This document shows positions 41,598 through 54,850 of a stretch of DNA of 64,000 nt, one piece after another. The notes under the pieces were generated by a model. The model searched no databases, was not told where the DNA came from, and was given only the letters and a program-made list of their open reading frames with translations. Source of the DNA: Calliopum simillimum (taxonomy: Eukaryota; Arthropoda; Insecta; Diptera; Lauxaniidae); NCBI GenBank assembly GCA_951812925.1, contig OX638369.1, forward strand, positions 17,141,329-17,205,328, written 5' to 3'. Position 1 is the stretch's first letter, and the number at the start of each line of letters is the position of its first letter. The translations under genes and the position numbers were made by a program.

Positions 41598-42224
41598 AAT
41601 AACATGAAACAACATAAACATAAATACTACATGAACTGATGGTGTTACTGGTTTTTTAAAAGTTCATTAGTTAGCATCACTTTAATGCTTTTATTTTACT
41701 ACCCATTACAATACGCGTACAACCTGAAAGTAGTTGCATGTCTGCATATCTGAACTTAGTCATATATTTTTTTTTAAATATAATATTTTAGCCAAATTTT
41801 ACTAAGAAAGGTATTTATAAGGAGAATACAAGTTGCAGTTAAGAAATAATCTTAGTTTTTTTTGACTTGCGCTATAAATTTTAGTTTTACTATTGAGATT
41901 TTATGATCGCAAAGGATGTTTTGGATGGAAATCAAACGAACGATTGCGCGGTTCATACTAAGGGTTTGCTATTCCAGCTCTAGGTAAAGGTCATAACAAT
42001 TTCAAGGTTATTTGTTACGTTAGTCGTTATTTTGGATTTTATTACAAAAATATATTTCACGGTTTTATTGCAGATAATGATTATGGCAAGATGTAATCAT
42101 GGACATTAAGAGATTTATGGAAAAAGTATATTTTATTTTAAACACAGTTGATTTCTGCAACGATAAAAAATGGCGGTGAGTAAAGTAATTATTATGAGCA
42201 TACGTATGGCTAGTATTAATGCAG
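41598..42224. other. Intron DNA, nothing specific seen
   Basis: AT-rich, no coding frame or repeat recognised. Confidence 0.4.
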
Positions 42225-42520
42225 AAGTTTTTGAAGAGATTCAAAAGGGAAGTCGTTAAATTTTAATTAATAACTCCAATCTATGCTAAAGGTAAAATAT
42301 AGTATGCTTGAAAAGTTCTTTTCGATGTCGGCAAATGCGTCTGATGAGGAATTGACCTGTAGTAGGTCCCGAAACTTGTAAGCTAGCCTTCCGATAAATT
42401 TTTTTGTTTTTTCTTTTATGCATTTTTATTTGGGTTTTACATAAACGCAAGGAACAGTAAGCTTAAACCATAAATGCATTGGATACATCAATGTTCGGTT
42501 GTTTATAATGTAAATCATTT
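42225..42520 (+). repeat. Dispersed relative of the 59453-60683 element
   Basis: 'gcgtctgatgaggaattgac', 'gtcccgaaac', 'cagccttccgata'-type words and 'aacagtaagct' occur in the same order as in 59790-60030, with substitutions and deletions. Confidence 0.6.
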
Positions 42521-43160
42521 ATTCAAAAAGCAATTAAAAATTCAATTTAAAAAAAAATTTCTTTTAAATTTTTTGTAACTAAATTAGTTGGATTTCCTTT
42601 TATTTTTTTCTTCAGATATTAACTCCACTTTAATAATACCAGTTCTTGACTGCATTACCTAAATTCAAAAAAAAAAAAAATTAAAATGAATGCATGGTCA
42701 TAATATGTGCAAATGAAAGTAGAACAAACATTTTAAGCTTCTTTCTTCAGAAGAAATTTAATATCGATTTGTACTGGACTGATTTTTGACATAGTAAATT
42801 TTAATGTCAACAATGCAAGTGCGAGTAATTGACATACATTATGACGTCAGTTACTGACAAAGGGTGGTAGATTTGGAAAAAAAGAGTTACATGCAAATTT
42901 ATTGATTAATTTGCAGCGCAGTAAAGTACTTAAAATTACACCACATACACGAACAAAAAAAATAGTTCGTACTACTTTATTTCTAGTAAATTTAACCAGA
43001 ATTCTAAAACTCTTCAATAATATAAATTTCACTTTACTTTTAAGTAAATTCAGAATTTTCAAATAACTTTACAGCAAGTAATTTTTTTGAAAAAATTTAA
43101 GCGATATTTAAGTACAAAAAAAAAAAAAAAAAAAACAAAATAAACAAAACATAAAAATCT

Positions 43161-43271
43161 GACGGTACTAGGATTCGAACCGCGGTCTGTTCTTGTGATA
43201 TATAGCAAAATATTATTTTGATTTACAGTTACAAACTTGTCAGACCTCTACACAACTGACCTACACAGAGC
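43161..43271 (-). other. tRNA-like module with a long insertion
   Basis: On the minus strand: 'tgtgtaggtcagttgtgtag' (box A-like) and 'accgcggttcgaatcctag' (box B-like), separated by more than normal, with an AT-rich insertion in the anticodon region. It lies in repeat-like DNA with 'acaacg(a/t)gcgttgcta' repeats just to the right (43300-43430). Confidence 0.45.
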
Positions 43272-46030
43272 AAACAACATTGTCAAGAGTGGCAGAAACG
43301 TGGTTATTTTAACAACGTTGCGACCCAAATTTAGAGCATGACTCGTTCGTAGCAGTTTTAACTACGCGCGTTGCTAAATGAGTTTCAACTACGTTCGCAA
43401 TTGATTTAACAACGAGCGTTGCTAAATAAAATACAAAACGAATATATTTTTTTTAATTCATATTTTTTTTTTTTTTTTGTCAACAACAATGAAACTGATA
43501 TTACTTTCTATTTAAAATTTTTGCTTTAAATATATATTTTTTTGTTTGGTATTGGGGTGATTTGAACCTGGAACCTGTCTATGATGAAGAGGTATAAAAT
43601 TTCTATATTAAGCAATTGTCTCCCAAACATAAATATTTTTACTAGAATTATAAAGTGAAAATGCTATTATACTTTATTTAAAAGTATTTTAAGTATATTT
43701 TGATCTTAACTAAGAATATGCTATTCGTTTTGGAAGTCCTTAGGAAACCGGTGATATTAAAAGATGAATAGATTTTTATGGTCGTGGCCTCGTTAGAAAG
43801 GTATTACGGAGTACCAGATGGAGTTAAAAAGTCATTTAATCCCAAACATTGGACTTTTAACGAATTTTCTGAAGTTTTAAGCATTTCTTGTCTTTGATAC
43901 TCCTAGTGAAATTTTTCGTAGAATATTTTTATAGAATACTTTTGAAAAAAGTGCTCAAAAAGACCTATAAGAACAGGATATAATGGGTTAAGATGTTCTA
44001 GAAAAATGTTTATTTGCATAATTTCCTGTAGTTTAGAGACTTATATTTTGGAAAAATCTCATTTTCCGCAGCTTATAATGAAATTACACAATGAACATAT
44101 TTTATGATATATTAGTTCATTATATTATGTTTTCATGGGTCCTTTAAAAGTATTCAAAAAAAAATATTCTACAAAAAATTTCACCATGATTTTTAAAGTG
44201 CCATCTGGTGAAATATTAGTTTTATTTCAACAGATACAAATATTTAAAAAAAATTTTAAGTTCACTTTTTTGACACTATCTTTCAGATTTTAGGTTGTAA
44301 TCATGGAATTTGAAAAAATCATTTTTCTTGAATCAGTCTTATGGTAGGCATCACTAAACGCTTTTAGGTTTTATCCATCTTCAAATTATTGCAATTTCGA
44401 GAAAATAAACGGACTCAATTTTGATCTTTCTCTATAAATGATACAAAAATTTCGCTTTGGGGGCTCAAACTTATGTACTTGTGTTACAGGATATTTTTTA
44501 TCTCATGCGAATTTTGTTGGTTATATCTATCACAAGCCCCTTAAGTCTCATTAGGCTTTTATCGCATAAAACTGTTTTATTGCACAAAATATTATCGCAT
44601 GACATTATCAATTTATTTTTGAATTCTTCATACATTTGGTTATTTTTTCTGATTTTTATTTTGTTTACTTTTGAGTTCGAAAAGACTAGTTCATTTTATC
44701 TCAACGAAGTACACGACAACCCATTTATATCATTGTTTGATTTGAAACAAAATTGCTACTTTTATCTTGTAAGATTTTTATTGCACGCAACATTTTTATC
44801 GCATGATATATTATCTCATGACATTTTTATTATAATTTTTATAAAACTCAGTAGGTAAACGAAATTGCACATGTTAAAACTGAACAATGACAGTGAATGT
44901 CAAGCCTATTGAACAATCAATCCTTTTATTATCCCTAGACATTCTTATTTAAAATTGCTTTATTTGTCAAACGTAGTGTAGTTCACATGTGAAATTACCT
45001 CACACATTCTAAAATTTAAGGTCGGGGGAATACAACGTATAATAAATAAACAAGTTGTAAAACAAAAAAATCAAAACAAATGAATCATAACATTTGCAAT
45101 TCATAAATTGTTTTCGGAAGGCTGTTTCATTACTAAATTTTCTTTAATTTTTTTTTTTTTTGTTTACTACGATAGATAGCATCGTAAGCTATTCATAAAA
45201 CGCTGTTAATATGCAAATATTTATTATTGTTTCTGATAGTGGTTTGTTACTCATAGCTAATACAATAATTCTTACTACACAATATAGACGGCACAATATC
45301 TTTTTATAGACGTGTCTGTCTCTATAAGGTGTTTGACAAGAAACTTGTGTTTATTTTAATGCTGAAGTCATTTGCAAGTGTTTTATTTTGCTCTTCAAAA
45401 TTGCGAGTAAATCACAAATAAAACAGCTGTGATATGTTCTCTCTTATTCATGTACATTATATACAAATATAATGAATATAAAAAGTTTTTAAGTTTTGAA
45501 TTCTTAGAATATTTTCCATGATTCATACTTCCGCTAGAGCGAACAAATTTTTGACACATCAATATACAATATATGGCACTAGCTCAAATTTTTGCAAACA
45601 CCCTGTAGGAATAAGAAATTCTTCAGGAAATTAGTTATTGTATTTATTTCAGAAAATTGCCTTTATGAATACAATTTTTTGATGTTTCTGTCTGTTTTTA
45701 TATCCAAAGTTTATTACTCGTGTATCCCTATATTTATGAAAAATACGTTTATTTCAGTTTAATATATTGTATTAAATTGCAATTTTCATAAATATAGCAA
45801 GCGATAATTGTAAACATAATATTTAAGAAGAAAACAAACAAAAAATCGCACACACTCATATGTATGTAGGGTATTGTAGCTTAATTGTGACGAACAGAAT
45901 TACGTCATTTTAAAGCCCACATAATCGCTAAACAAGAAAGTCAAACATCACAAGAAGTCTAACGAAAAGTAAAAAGTGTTTGAAATTCGTGAGTCGTCAT
46001 ATTAACGTCTTGTTTGTTTTTTTATTATTA
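43272..46030. other. Intron DNA, mainly non-coding
   Basis: Contains a local repeat of 'acgcgcgttgctaaa'-type words (43300-43440). A 133-codon frame at 44457-44858 has a biased, Phe/Leu/Ile-rich product with internal 'LSHD' repetition and looks like chance. Confidence 0.4.
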
Positions 46031-46089
46031 TTATTTTAGTGAGGAATTTGATTCTAAATATAAGTTTGAGGTATTGGAAAAATTCAAAA

Positions 46090-46351
46090 GTTGCATTTGA
46101 ATGCAACTTTTTGCAGGTATTTTTAGAAAGCATGTACAGAAACCGCAGAAAAATTGTTGCAGTCGACAAAAGAGTGCGTATGTGCCAGCTAAGCCGTGGA
46201 AGTCATCTACCCGATGTGCTATGCCATACATAGTCCTATGTATGGCATAGCACATACATACTTTATGTTTCAATAAAAAAAAATACAATTTAAAAAATAA
46301 ATGTGTTTTTTATTTAATTCAAATATTGCGTGAGTTTTGGGACACCCTTTA
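46090..46351 (+). pseudogene. C-terminal scrap of a Tc1/mariner-superfamily transposase and right end
   Basis: 'FLESMYRNRRKIVAVDKRV' and 'RMCQLSRGSHLPDVLCHT' resemble the C-terminal part of DDE/D transposases of this superfamily (Arg, then Cys, then Gly-x-H). It is followed by an AATAAA-containing tail and 'ttttgggacacccttta', the complement of the GGGTGTCC end at 59453. A 20-bp palindrome 'ctatgccatacata' / 'tatgtatggcatag' is at 46219-46248. Confidence 0.55.
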
Positions 46352-46806
46352 CATATGTATGTATGTCTAAAGCAGCCAATTCTACTGATTTTTTCAGCAG
46401 ACTCTTGATTTTTAATCTGGTATTCTAATTGACCCTATATCCCGATATCCGGCCAAAGACCAAATTTCAGCAAAAAAACGACTTTAAAGGATCAATATTG
46501 GTCCAAGAAAGTCCGGAAGCAATGTCGATTGAGGACGATAATTAAGTTATTTATTTCTTTACAGCATGTGTTCAGATATGTACATAATTAAAAATGTCTT
46601 GAATAGATTGAAAATCGACAAATCGAAATTTTGGTATATTTTTATTTGAATTGATTTAAAACTCCTAATATTTGGGTAAAAATCTCTTGATTTTCACCCA
46701 AAATAAGTTGGGTACTTTATTTTCGCCTCTCGTTTATACATTTTAGGCAGTTCAATTATTTTGAATATAAACAAGCACAATTAAAATTCCCAGAAAATTA
46801 AGAGTA

Positions 46807-47130
46807 AACATAGAGATGTAAAGGGTGTCCAGAAGAACTCTGTTATCATATTCCTGTAACGAATGCCGTTAATAATGCAAATATACCACATTGAGTGCTA
46901 TATCGTACATTTGGGTACGGCACCTTATACTTCCTAAGATGCCAACGGTCGACATTAAAGGTTGCCCCATAATTCACGCAAGATTTGAATTTGCCGCCAT
47001 TTGTGCGGTAAAGTGTTGCCAACCAAAAAATAAAACTGTTTGATAGTTGACAGTAAAAGTTTAGTAAAAATGGAACATTTCATGAAGCATTCTCGTTGTG
47101 CAGGATCGTATCGTTCAAAAATGTACGACA
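46807..47130 (+). repeat. 5' fragments of GGGTGTCC-ended Tc1/mariner-like elements
   Basis: 'aaagggtgtccagaag' at 46819 and 'ccccataattcacgcaagat' at 46969, followed by 'gccatttgtgcggtaaagtg' and an ATG-led start of a transposase-like frame (MEHFMKHSRCAG) at about 47071. Related sequence sits inside the element at 3671-4053. Confidence 0.55.
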
Positions 47131-47244
47131 TATAAAAACAGTTATAAAATCAGAAACAAGCAACAGGATGGATCGTTGATGCCTTAGAAATCGTTATATA
47201 CCGCTTTTAATAAAAAAAGGTCTCTTTTTTTGATAGTTTTGTAG

Positions 47245-48118
47245 AGTAACTTAGGGTAATGTGGTTACCTTTTTTCTTTTTCGCCAATTTCTACCAAAGT
47301 AATGGTAGTAGGTTAGTTTGGTCAATTAATTAGTATTAGTTATTCTATTGTTTTTACTATTATATAATTCATAAACTAAAATATTAACTTCTTCAAGCGT
47401 GAGGCCAGATAAATTGACAGTACCTAAAAATAGCTGAAAAAGAAAAGTGTTCGGTAATGTGGATCACCCTGTCCATTTCCTAAAGTAGTAACGCTATTCG
47501 CAACTTTTGTTGACTAAAAGTCGAGTTGTATTATTTTAGATTATAATTGCTATAAAATAGCTGTAAAGGCTTATTAAAGAATATTTTTTAGTAAGATAAA
47601 CCAAATTCTTACTAACAAATGAATAAGTCATAAGGAATACCGAATCATACGTAAAATAGTGCACCATATTACTCAAACTCGGGTATCCCACACATGTAAT
47701 TAGCATTTTAAGGTGTAATAGTAATCAGCGTTAAAAAATATGGGGTAGGCCACATTACCCGAAAACATCACTTTTTTGAAATAATCATTTAATATATAAA
47801 TACAACGTAAAATCAGACGTGCTTATGCATTTTTTCGTTGAATAAAAGCTCCACAAATGCATTAGAGTTATATGAATTTTAGAAAACAGAGTTCTGAAAA
47901 AATTATTTAGCTATTCAGTACGTACTAAAGAAAGTCAATTTGACCTAATAGCTTATATTAAGAAATTGCACACGTGTAAGGAGCATAACAGAAAAGCCAA
48001 AGAGCGTAAAAAATATGTTTTTCGAGCTTTAATATGCACAAACAACCATAATTGTTATATATGGGAAATAAAAGGGTGCACCACATTACCCACATAGTCC
48101 ACATTACCCTAACTTACT
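47245..48118. mobile_element. ~870-bp TIR element, TAACTTAGGGTAATGTGG ends
   Basis: The left end AGTAACTTAGGGTAATGTGG and right complement (19 of 20 match) bound an AT-rich interior with repeats of GGTAATGTGG/CCACATTACC near both ends. TIRs of this style occur in pogo/Tigger-like transposons, but no transposase remains, so the assignment is tentative. Confidence 0.65.
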
Positions 48119-48120
48119 AT

Positions 48121-48185
48121 ATAGTATAGTATAGTATAGTATAGTATAGTATAGTATAGTATAGTATAGTATAGTATAGTATAGT
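48121..48185. repeat. (ATAGT)n pentanucleotide microsatellite, 13 units
   Basis: Perfect 5-bp repeats starting immediately at the right end of the element 47245-48118, whose terminal bases 'ttactatatag' may have seeded the array. Confidence 0.95.
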
Positions 48186-49969
48186 ATACTGCAGCACTAT
48201 ATAGGGGTTAACTTGGAAACCGTTCGCTTTCGAAATTGGTTTTGAAACCGACAAAAGATTCAGTTTAGAGCAAACGAATCAAATCAATTTGAATATATGT
48301 ATCTTAAAATAAATTAAATGTGGCGTAAGAACTTTCTTAAGAAGCGCTTAAAATTGTTCCACTTGGAATACCGGACGACACACACTTTTGAGTATGAATA
48401 TCTAAGGACTCGGCAGAATTGAATGATAGAACTGATATAGAACTTTCGTTTGCGTTTCCTATAGAACACTGGGTTCGACCTTAAACTGATGATATGAAAA
48501 TTTAAAAAAAAAAATTCCATAAAGTTTATGTGGGGCAAGAAAGTCATATTGTTTTGTACTGCGCTAAGAGAATAAACTTTGATGTTGTAGAAAAACCCCA
48601 AATAAATATTTTTGTTAAACTGCCAAAAAGCAAAAAAGTAGATATACAAAAGTGATTATGAGAAAGAAATCATGAGCTAAAAACACAAAAAAAAAAAAAA
48701 AATAAAAAAATAAAAAAAGATAAAAATAGAAACACTTTAAAATACAATATATTCCATTTAAAAAAATAATTAAACTCTGCACTTTAAGCAGTTGAACAAA
48801 AATTTAAGAAAATAGCAATAATAAGAAGTAGGTACATAATTTTCGAGAAAAACTACATATTTTTCCAAACAAATATAACATAACAATATACATACAAATA
48901 CTCCAAAGAAAATTAACAAAGTTAAGCATTCGCACCAAATTCATATGTAAATAGTGAAGAAATATTTAAAAAGTAATTAATAATCTTTAACGAGCTGTAA
49001 AATTAAATTTTGTTGAAAAAAAAAAAAACAGTAGAGAATGCAAGCAATTATAACGGTACTTTAACCTCTATACACTGCGAAAGCTTTAACATCACTTATT
49101 TAATGATCAAATTATTGTGCGGTCTACTGTTTCACAATGGGTAGGGGGCAAAAGTTTTAAACAAAAGTTAATGAATTTTCTATATAGATTCTCAAAATGT
49201 CATAATGAAGCGAAAACTTAAAAGCCAAAACAACAACATAATTTATTTATTTACAATTATAAACACGCGAATGACAACAAAAGCGAAATTTCAAAAATGA
49301 AAAAAAGAAAGAATGAATACAACAAACAATACAACATTTGCTGAGGCGATACCATAAATGTAGGTCAAATATTGCCATATACCAGCGCCGCTGCTGCGAC
49401 CGACTTTAATTGGTCTATGCTACCAGTTCGTAATGCTTGTCACCACCATTGATAGCCATACATTGTACATAGTATATGAACTGACTAGATATGTAGTATT
49501 TATGTAGTATTTGTAGTTTTTAGGATGAATTCCGCTCGGTGACGTTTTTCTTTCTACCTGTTAAGTATACCAGGTGTATTATTTGAATTAAATTTTTTTA
49601 ATTTACTCGCTGTTGCTGCTCTTTTATTTAGATACCGCATGTTGAAATCTGCTGCTACACGTTATGGTCTCGTGAATAATATGCATTGGTAAAGAAAACA
49701 AAAAACTACTGGTGTTTACATTGACCACCTACTACTATTTGATATCAATTTGTTTGAGCTTAATTGTCTGCTTGTTGGCCGGAAATGTTGCAATTTTATA
49801 TTTTTCTTTTTAAACTGCAAGCAGTGAAATTAATTTTTTTTATCATAATTGAGAAATGACGGTGCAAAATGCGATAGGGTCTGTTTAAGTATTATTTTCG
49901 TTTATGTATGTTGCAATTGATTTTTGGATGCCTTTTCAAGTAAATATATACATTATTTATGCAGTTATT
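48186..49969. other. Intron DNA, no gene seen
   Basis: AT-rich with A-tracts (48690-48720). No feature recognised. Confidence 0.4.
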
Positions 49970-50076
49970 GGGGGTTATCGTGAATCAAGATTACCGGGGA
50001 ATTTTCTCAGACTGCAGTGCATTCTCCATTACAGTTTAAGAAAATTCCCCGGGAATCTTGATTCACGATAACCCCC
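49970..50076. repeat. Hairpin MITE, GGGGGTTATCGTGAAT family, copy 3
   Basis: 107 bp, nearly perfect palindrome: GGGGGTTATCGTGAATCAAG...complement, with CCGGGGAATTTTCTCAGACT and the complementary half. The best-preserved of the three copies. Confidence 0.85.
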
Positions 50077-51228
50077 ATTGTGTTGTGGAATACAATCACT
50101 ACTTCAAAGTATACCTGTACTCAGATCCGGAACAGATTAGATGTCTGGATCAAATGATCTGGTACTATACTATGATCAGATGTTTAAATAAAAGAATATG
50201 AGTCTACATATACAATAGGTAACTGTACAAAACATCTTGAAATATAGTGTAATTTTCATTACTCGCACATTTTACACTGAACTAAAGTATTTGATCCAAA
50301 AAATTCAAGATTCAAATCTTTACTGTATCTACAGTGATTTCATTTTGAAACTGAAGCGTTTTAACATTGTCATAAAAAAAACTTTATTCTAGCAACTCTT
50401 CAGTGTACTGTATTTTATACAAACAAATACTTCAGGTTAGTGTAAAAAGTGCGAGTAGAAAAATTACAGTAAAATTTATGATATCCGAATTGTAGTAGCT
50501 TTACTATATGTTCGCAAGAGAGCGATAGAGAGAGAGCGTAAACAAAAAAGAGGCTCAAGGAGAGAGCATAAAACTACTTCGGCCATGAAAGTGGCATTTT
50601 GTAGCATACACTACAGCTACAGTAAATGCACTAAACTCAACTGAAGCGAATCAAAAAAGACAGGTCAGTGCAGTATTTGTTTTTTTGTTTTTTATATTCA
50701 AGTAGTTACTATGAAAACATTTGCTAGGACACTGAACTGAGGTTTGTATTTGATAAATAAAAAGCGAGTACAAGGCATAACGTATCGTGAAACGTCTTGT
50801 GCAGATCTCTACTATACGCGATAAAGAAACTGATCAGAAATAAAATGGGAATAAATTTATATAATAAATAAAGAATAATTGACATAAAAGCCAAAATCAA
50901 CAATATATTTTAATCTGATCAGAAATATCTAAATTTATTTCTAGTCGAGAAGTCGCACAGTGGTCGGAAAATCGAAAAAGCTGGCTTAGATTCCGAAATG
51001 AATAAAAAAAGTAACAAAAATGCAATTAATATGAAGAAATAAAGAAATTTTGTTTTGCTACTCATTTATTGCATTTTATTACATTTTTTACACAGCATTC
51101 TTAAGTTTTGTCTAATGAAATTTTCCGTAGAATATTTTTGTACAACACTTTAACCCATTACAACCAATTATTTTTGAAAAAGTGGAACAAGATGTTTTAT
51201 CCAAAATGAAGGTTTAGAGTTATACAGT
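50077..51228. other. Intron DNA, no gene seen
   Basis: A purine-rich 'agagag' stretch lies near 50520-50570; otherwise AT-rich and unremarkable. Confidence 0.4.
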
Positions 51229-52100
51229 CGCACAGTGCGTTGAGCCCATACAAAAAATGGTCAAAAATAGAAGGAGTGGTTGGATATTGATGAAATTTGG
51301 TACTTTAAATAATTTGAGGCTGCTGAGCTCAAAAATGATTTCAGATTTGCTGTAAACTTTATAGTTTTGCTAAAAACCAGGTGTTTAGGACGATTTTAAG
51401 CCCCATGTATAACGATTTTTTTATTTATCTTTAAAATATGTGTTTTTGTAATATACGTAGTAGAAATAATGTTTTATGTACCTTTGAAACCATTTGTGTT
51501 AATAAAAACAAAAAAAAATTTTCATTATAAATTTTATATTTCATGTAAATTTTTCATTTTAAGCATTTAAAAAAAAAAAAAAAAAAAATATTTGTAGGAC
51601 GAAGTAGGAAAAGTTATTTGCAGTTTCTGGTTATATAGAATCCGTACTAGAAGACTAAAAAAAAAGGCACTTATTTTTATAGGATTTGTTTTTTTTTTTT
51701 TTTTTTCATCGAAATTTGTCAATTTTTGAAGTTTTTCATTTAAAAATATCATATGTTGAAACCATTACAATATATATTAAATCATATATTTTTAAAAATT
51801 TTTTAATTCTATTTATTTACCTAAATATTATTTATAATAAAAAACTTAATTTCGCTTGGTTTAATCAAAACACAAATTTTTGATAATTATTTGTTTAAGA
51901 GAACCCAAAACGAATTGAAGAAAACATGATTTTTTTTGAAAAATATCTCAACTTTGAAGTGTCACAGCATAGCCAAAACTGAGTTGTTCCCCTAAATATT
52001 TTGGTTTTATTTTATTGATACAATTACCTGTCGATTGATATCAATATTGTTAGGTTTTGAGTCACAAAAAATTTAGATTTTTGTCTATGGGCCAACGCAA
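51229..52100 (+). repeat. ~870-bp dispersed repeat, copy 2
   Basis: Collinear with 32357-33230; begins 'cacagtgcgttgagcccata'. Both copies lie in myosin introns in the same orientation, 18.9 kb apart. Confidence 0.75.
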
Positions 52101-54590
52101 TCTGAGTCGGGTGAAATTTCAAAAATTAGATTTTTGTAGGAATTTTATCTAAAAAAAACAATGTTGTTGATTTAAGGTTCCAGTTATTCTTTTTTTATAT
52201 GTGACCGTGCAGTGGAAAAGGTACCTTATCTTTACGAAATAAAAAACCGTTTTTTTGCATTTTCTAAAAATACATTAAATTTTGAATAAAATGACACCTC
52301 GATCTCAGGAAAATTCTAAAAATTTACTGAGTTATGGCATTTTGAAATCGTAAAATGAAAAACTCAAGTTTGTAGGTATCAAAGTTCAAAGTTTGTCAAT
52401 TATCAATTTTTACAGGGTAGAGGTTCGGTAAGACCGCTTTATTGGTATTTGTAATGTGATAATCGACCTCAAATCAGTTGTAAAATGTTCCGTACTTGTC
52501 TGCGCACTGAATTCCACCTTAAACTGAAAACCGTTAAAGTTGACCCTATCTCTTATATATAACTGTACTGCAAAATTTTGTGAGTGAAGATAAGATACCT
52601 TTTCCAATGGACGGTCACATATACTTATCTGGATTCATGGCGAAAAATTAGAATTCATAGAAGGGTTTTTGAGATCGTAATAAAATAAAAATCACTTCAA
52701 CCCGAGATTTTGGGTAAATCGATGTTAAGCGACCTCTAAGTGACCTATGCTCCTCCTTATTGGCCCTATGCTCCTCCTAGGAGTTAAAGGAGAATACATA
52801 CATACATACAAGTGACCTTCAAAAAAATTTTAAAAAAATCGCAGCTCACTTTTTTGATACCCTCTTTTAGATTTTTGGGCGTTTTGGGGCATTTTTTTCA
52901 TCATTTCAATGGTTAAGCATAATTTTTATACGTTAGAAATTAATGTTAGTAGTTTCGACGAACAATATTTACAAACAAATATACACAACAAGCAAGCAAC
53001 TACGACTTGGGAATGGTCAACAGAGATAGAAAAACGGAGTGAGCGAAACAAAGAGCAATGGTAGTCGAAACGATGAACACCTCCATTCATTTAGGGCTAT
53101 TTGATATAGAAACTTAATGCAAATTGGTACAGAATAACCTGATGCTTAAGTAGAAAAATGCTATATTACTCAACAAGGTTTGATATTCTTGAACCAAAAA
53201 AATTTACAAAAAAAAAAATTTTTTTAAACACCTTGCCGCATATTTTTGGTTAAGTCTTATGCGTGAACATTTAATTTTACTTCTCGGAATTATAACAATT
53301 TAAAGTACCAAAAAACTTGAAAAAAAAAAAAACAATTTTTATATAACAGGTGATTAGGTACATTGGTATAAGGCGATTTGAGTTGATTTTCCTCGATTGT
53401 AACATAACGTGAAAAAGAAAGATGAAAGCAAAAGCTAAGACGTGAAAATATATAACGATGTAATAAGGTATGTAGCTACTGCTGTAGCTACAAAAGAAAA
53501 GAAAATGCAATTAAATACGATTTATGTAAATCGATTAAAGTTTGTACTTTTTTCTTGGATTTGGATTTAAAATGCACTGTAATGAGTACAACAACATTGC
53601 TTATGTAACTTTACTGGGAATTTTTTTTTTTTTGTGTTGCAGGCAGACAAACAAAATAGAATTGTAATTACAAAAGAAAGCATCAACAAATTTTATTGAG
53701 TATTGGACGAAATTATTTACCAAAATAAGTTAAAATGAAAAAAAAAAGAAACCAATAAAATTATATATATACATATTTGTACAATCCAATAAATTATGCG
53801 GCGCTACTTTATCAAAAATGATTTAGTTTTCAATGCTACAATGCTTGACTGCATGTGGTAATTAAGATTAATAAAAATAGTTTTTATTTTATATAAAAGA
53901 TAAAGCCTCTCTAATTACTAAGATTAGCCATTGGTTTTATCGATCAATAATTTAATACATATTGAACTATGTATTTTTATTACAATATTTCGTTAAATTT
54001 ATGTACCCTAGAAGTATTATATAATTCTATTTAACTTATCTTTTGTCTGGCGTATATTTTTTTTTTAATTTTTGACCAAGGGGACTTTTCCAAGTATATA
54101 TGTTTCAATTTTCATTGTGTCTTTTTTATGTATTTTACTTTTTGTTCCTTGTAATCTTATCACTTTTGTTTATAATCTATTAAGTTCAGAATTTATTTAC
54201 TTAAATGATATCATTAAAAGTTTTTTCTATTTATAAGAAATCGAATATATAAATATTTATTGAGCTTTTGCGATAAACACGTATTTATTGTTAAAGATAG
54301 CAGTGGAAAAATTCTTAGTTATGTATAAATATGAATAACTTAAGGAAAGGTATCTTAGTAAAAACTGATTTATTAAAAATAGGTACATCAAATAATAACT
54401 ACACTGTTTTTCTTGCCAAATACGAATACGAGGAATCCAAGGGTGTTAACTATTTTGCTTGATTGGCTCAAGACAAATGTGAACGTTCTTTGAAAATTAG
54501 TCTTTTTTCATTAAAAATTACTTAATTATTTCATTAAACTTTAATGACGAAATTTTCTTATACTAAGACTAACTATAACTACAGTGTCGG
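52101..54590. other. Intron DNA with a short shared segment
   Basis: 52762-52803 ('ctcctcctaggagttaaagg' then ACAT repeats) is also found at 14998-15045. Otherwise no gene or clear element. Confidence 0.45.
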
Positions 54591-54850
54591 CCAAAACCTA
54601 AGCACCCCCTAACGAAATTTTTTCTTATATCAAATTTTTTTGAGAAAACAACGTTATTGAGATAGTTTGTGTGTTTATATTATTTACTTATACATTTATT
54701 ACTGACAAACAAAAACTTGAAAAATTTTGGGTTTTATAAATTAAGAGTTAACATTTAATAAACATTACAATTTAGAAAATTCATCGGACAAAACAAAAAG
54801 ACCCCCTTCTTAACATTTAATAAAAACTTTCAAAATTAATATTTAGTTGA

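Noticed and set aside
44457..44858. 133-codon open frame on the plus strand
   Set aside because: Composition is that of AT-rich noncoding DNA (Phe/Leu/Ile), with repetition from a duplicated 'atcgcatgac' word; no family resemblance.
48314..48649. 111-codon minus-strand frame
   Set aside because: Phe/Tyr/Lys/Arg-rich, no domain, no splice or promoter context.
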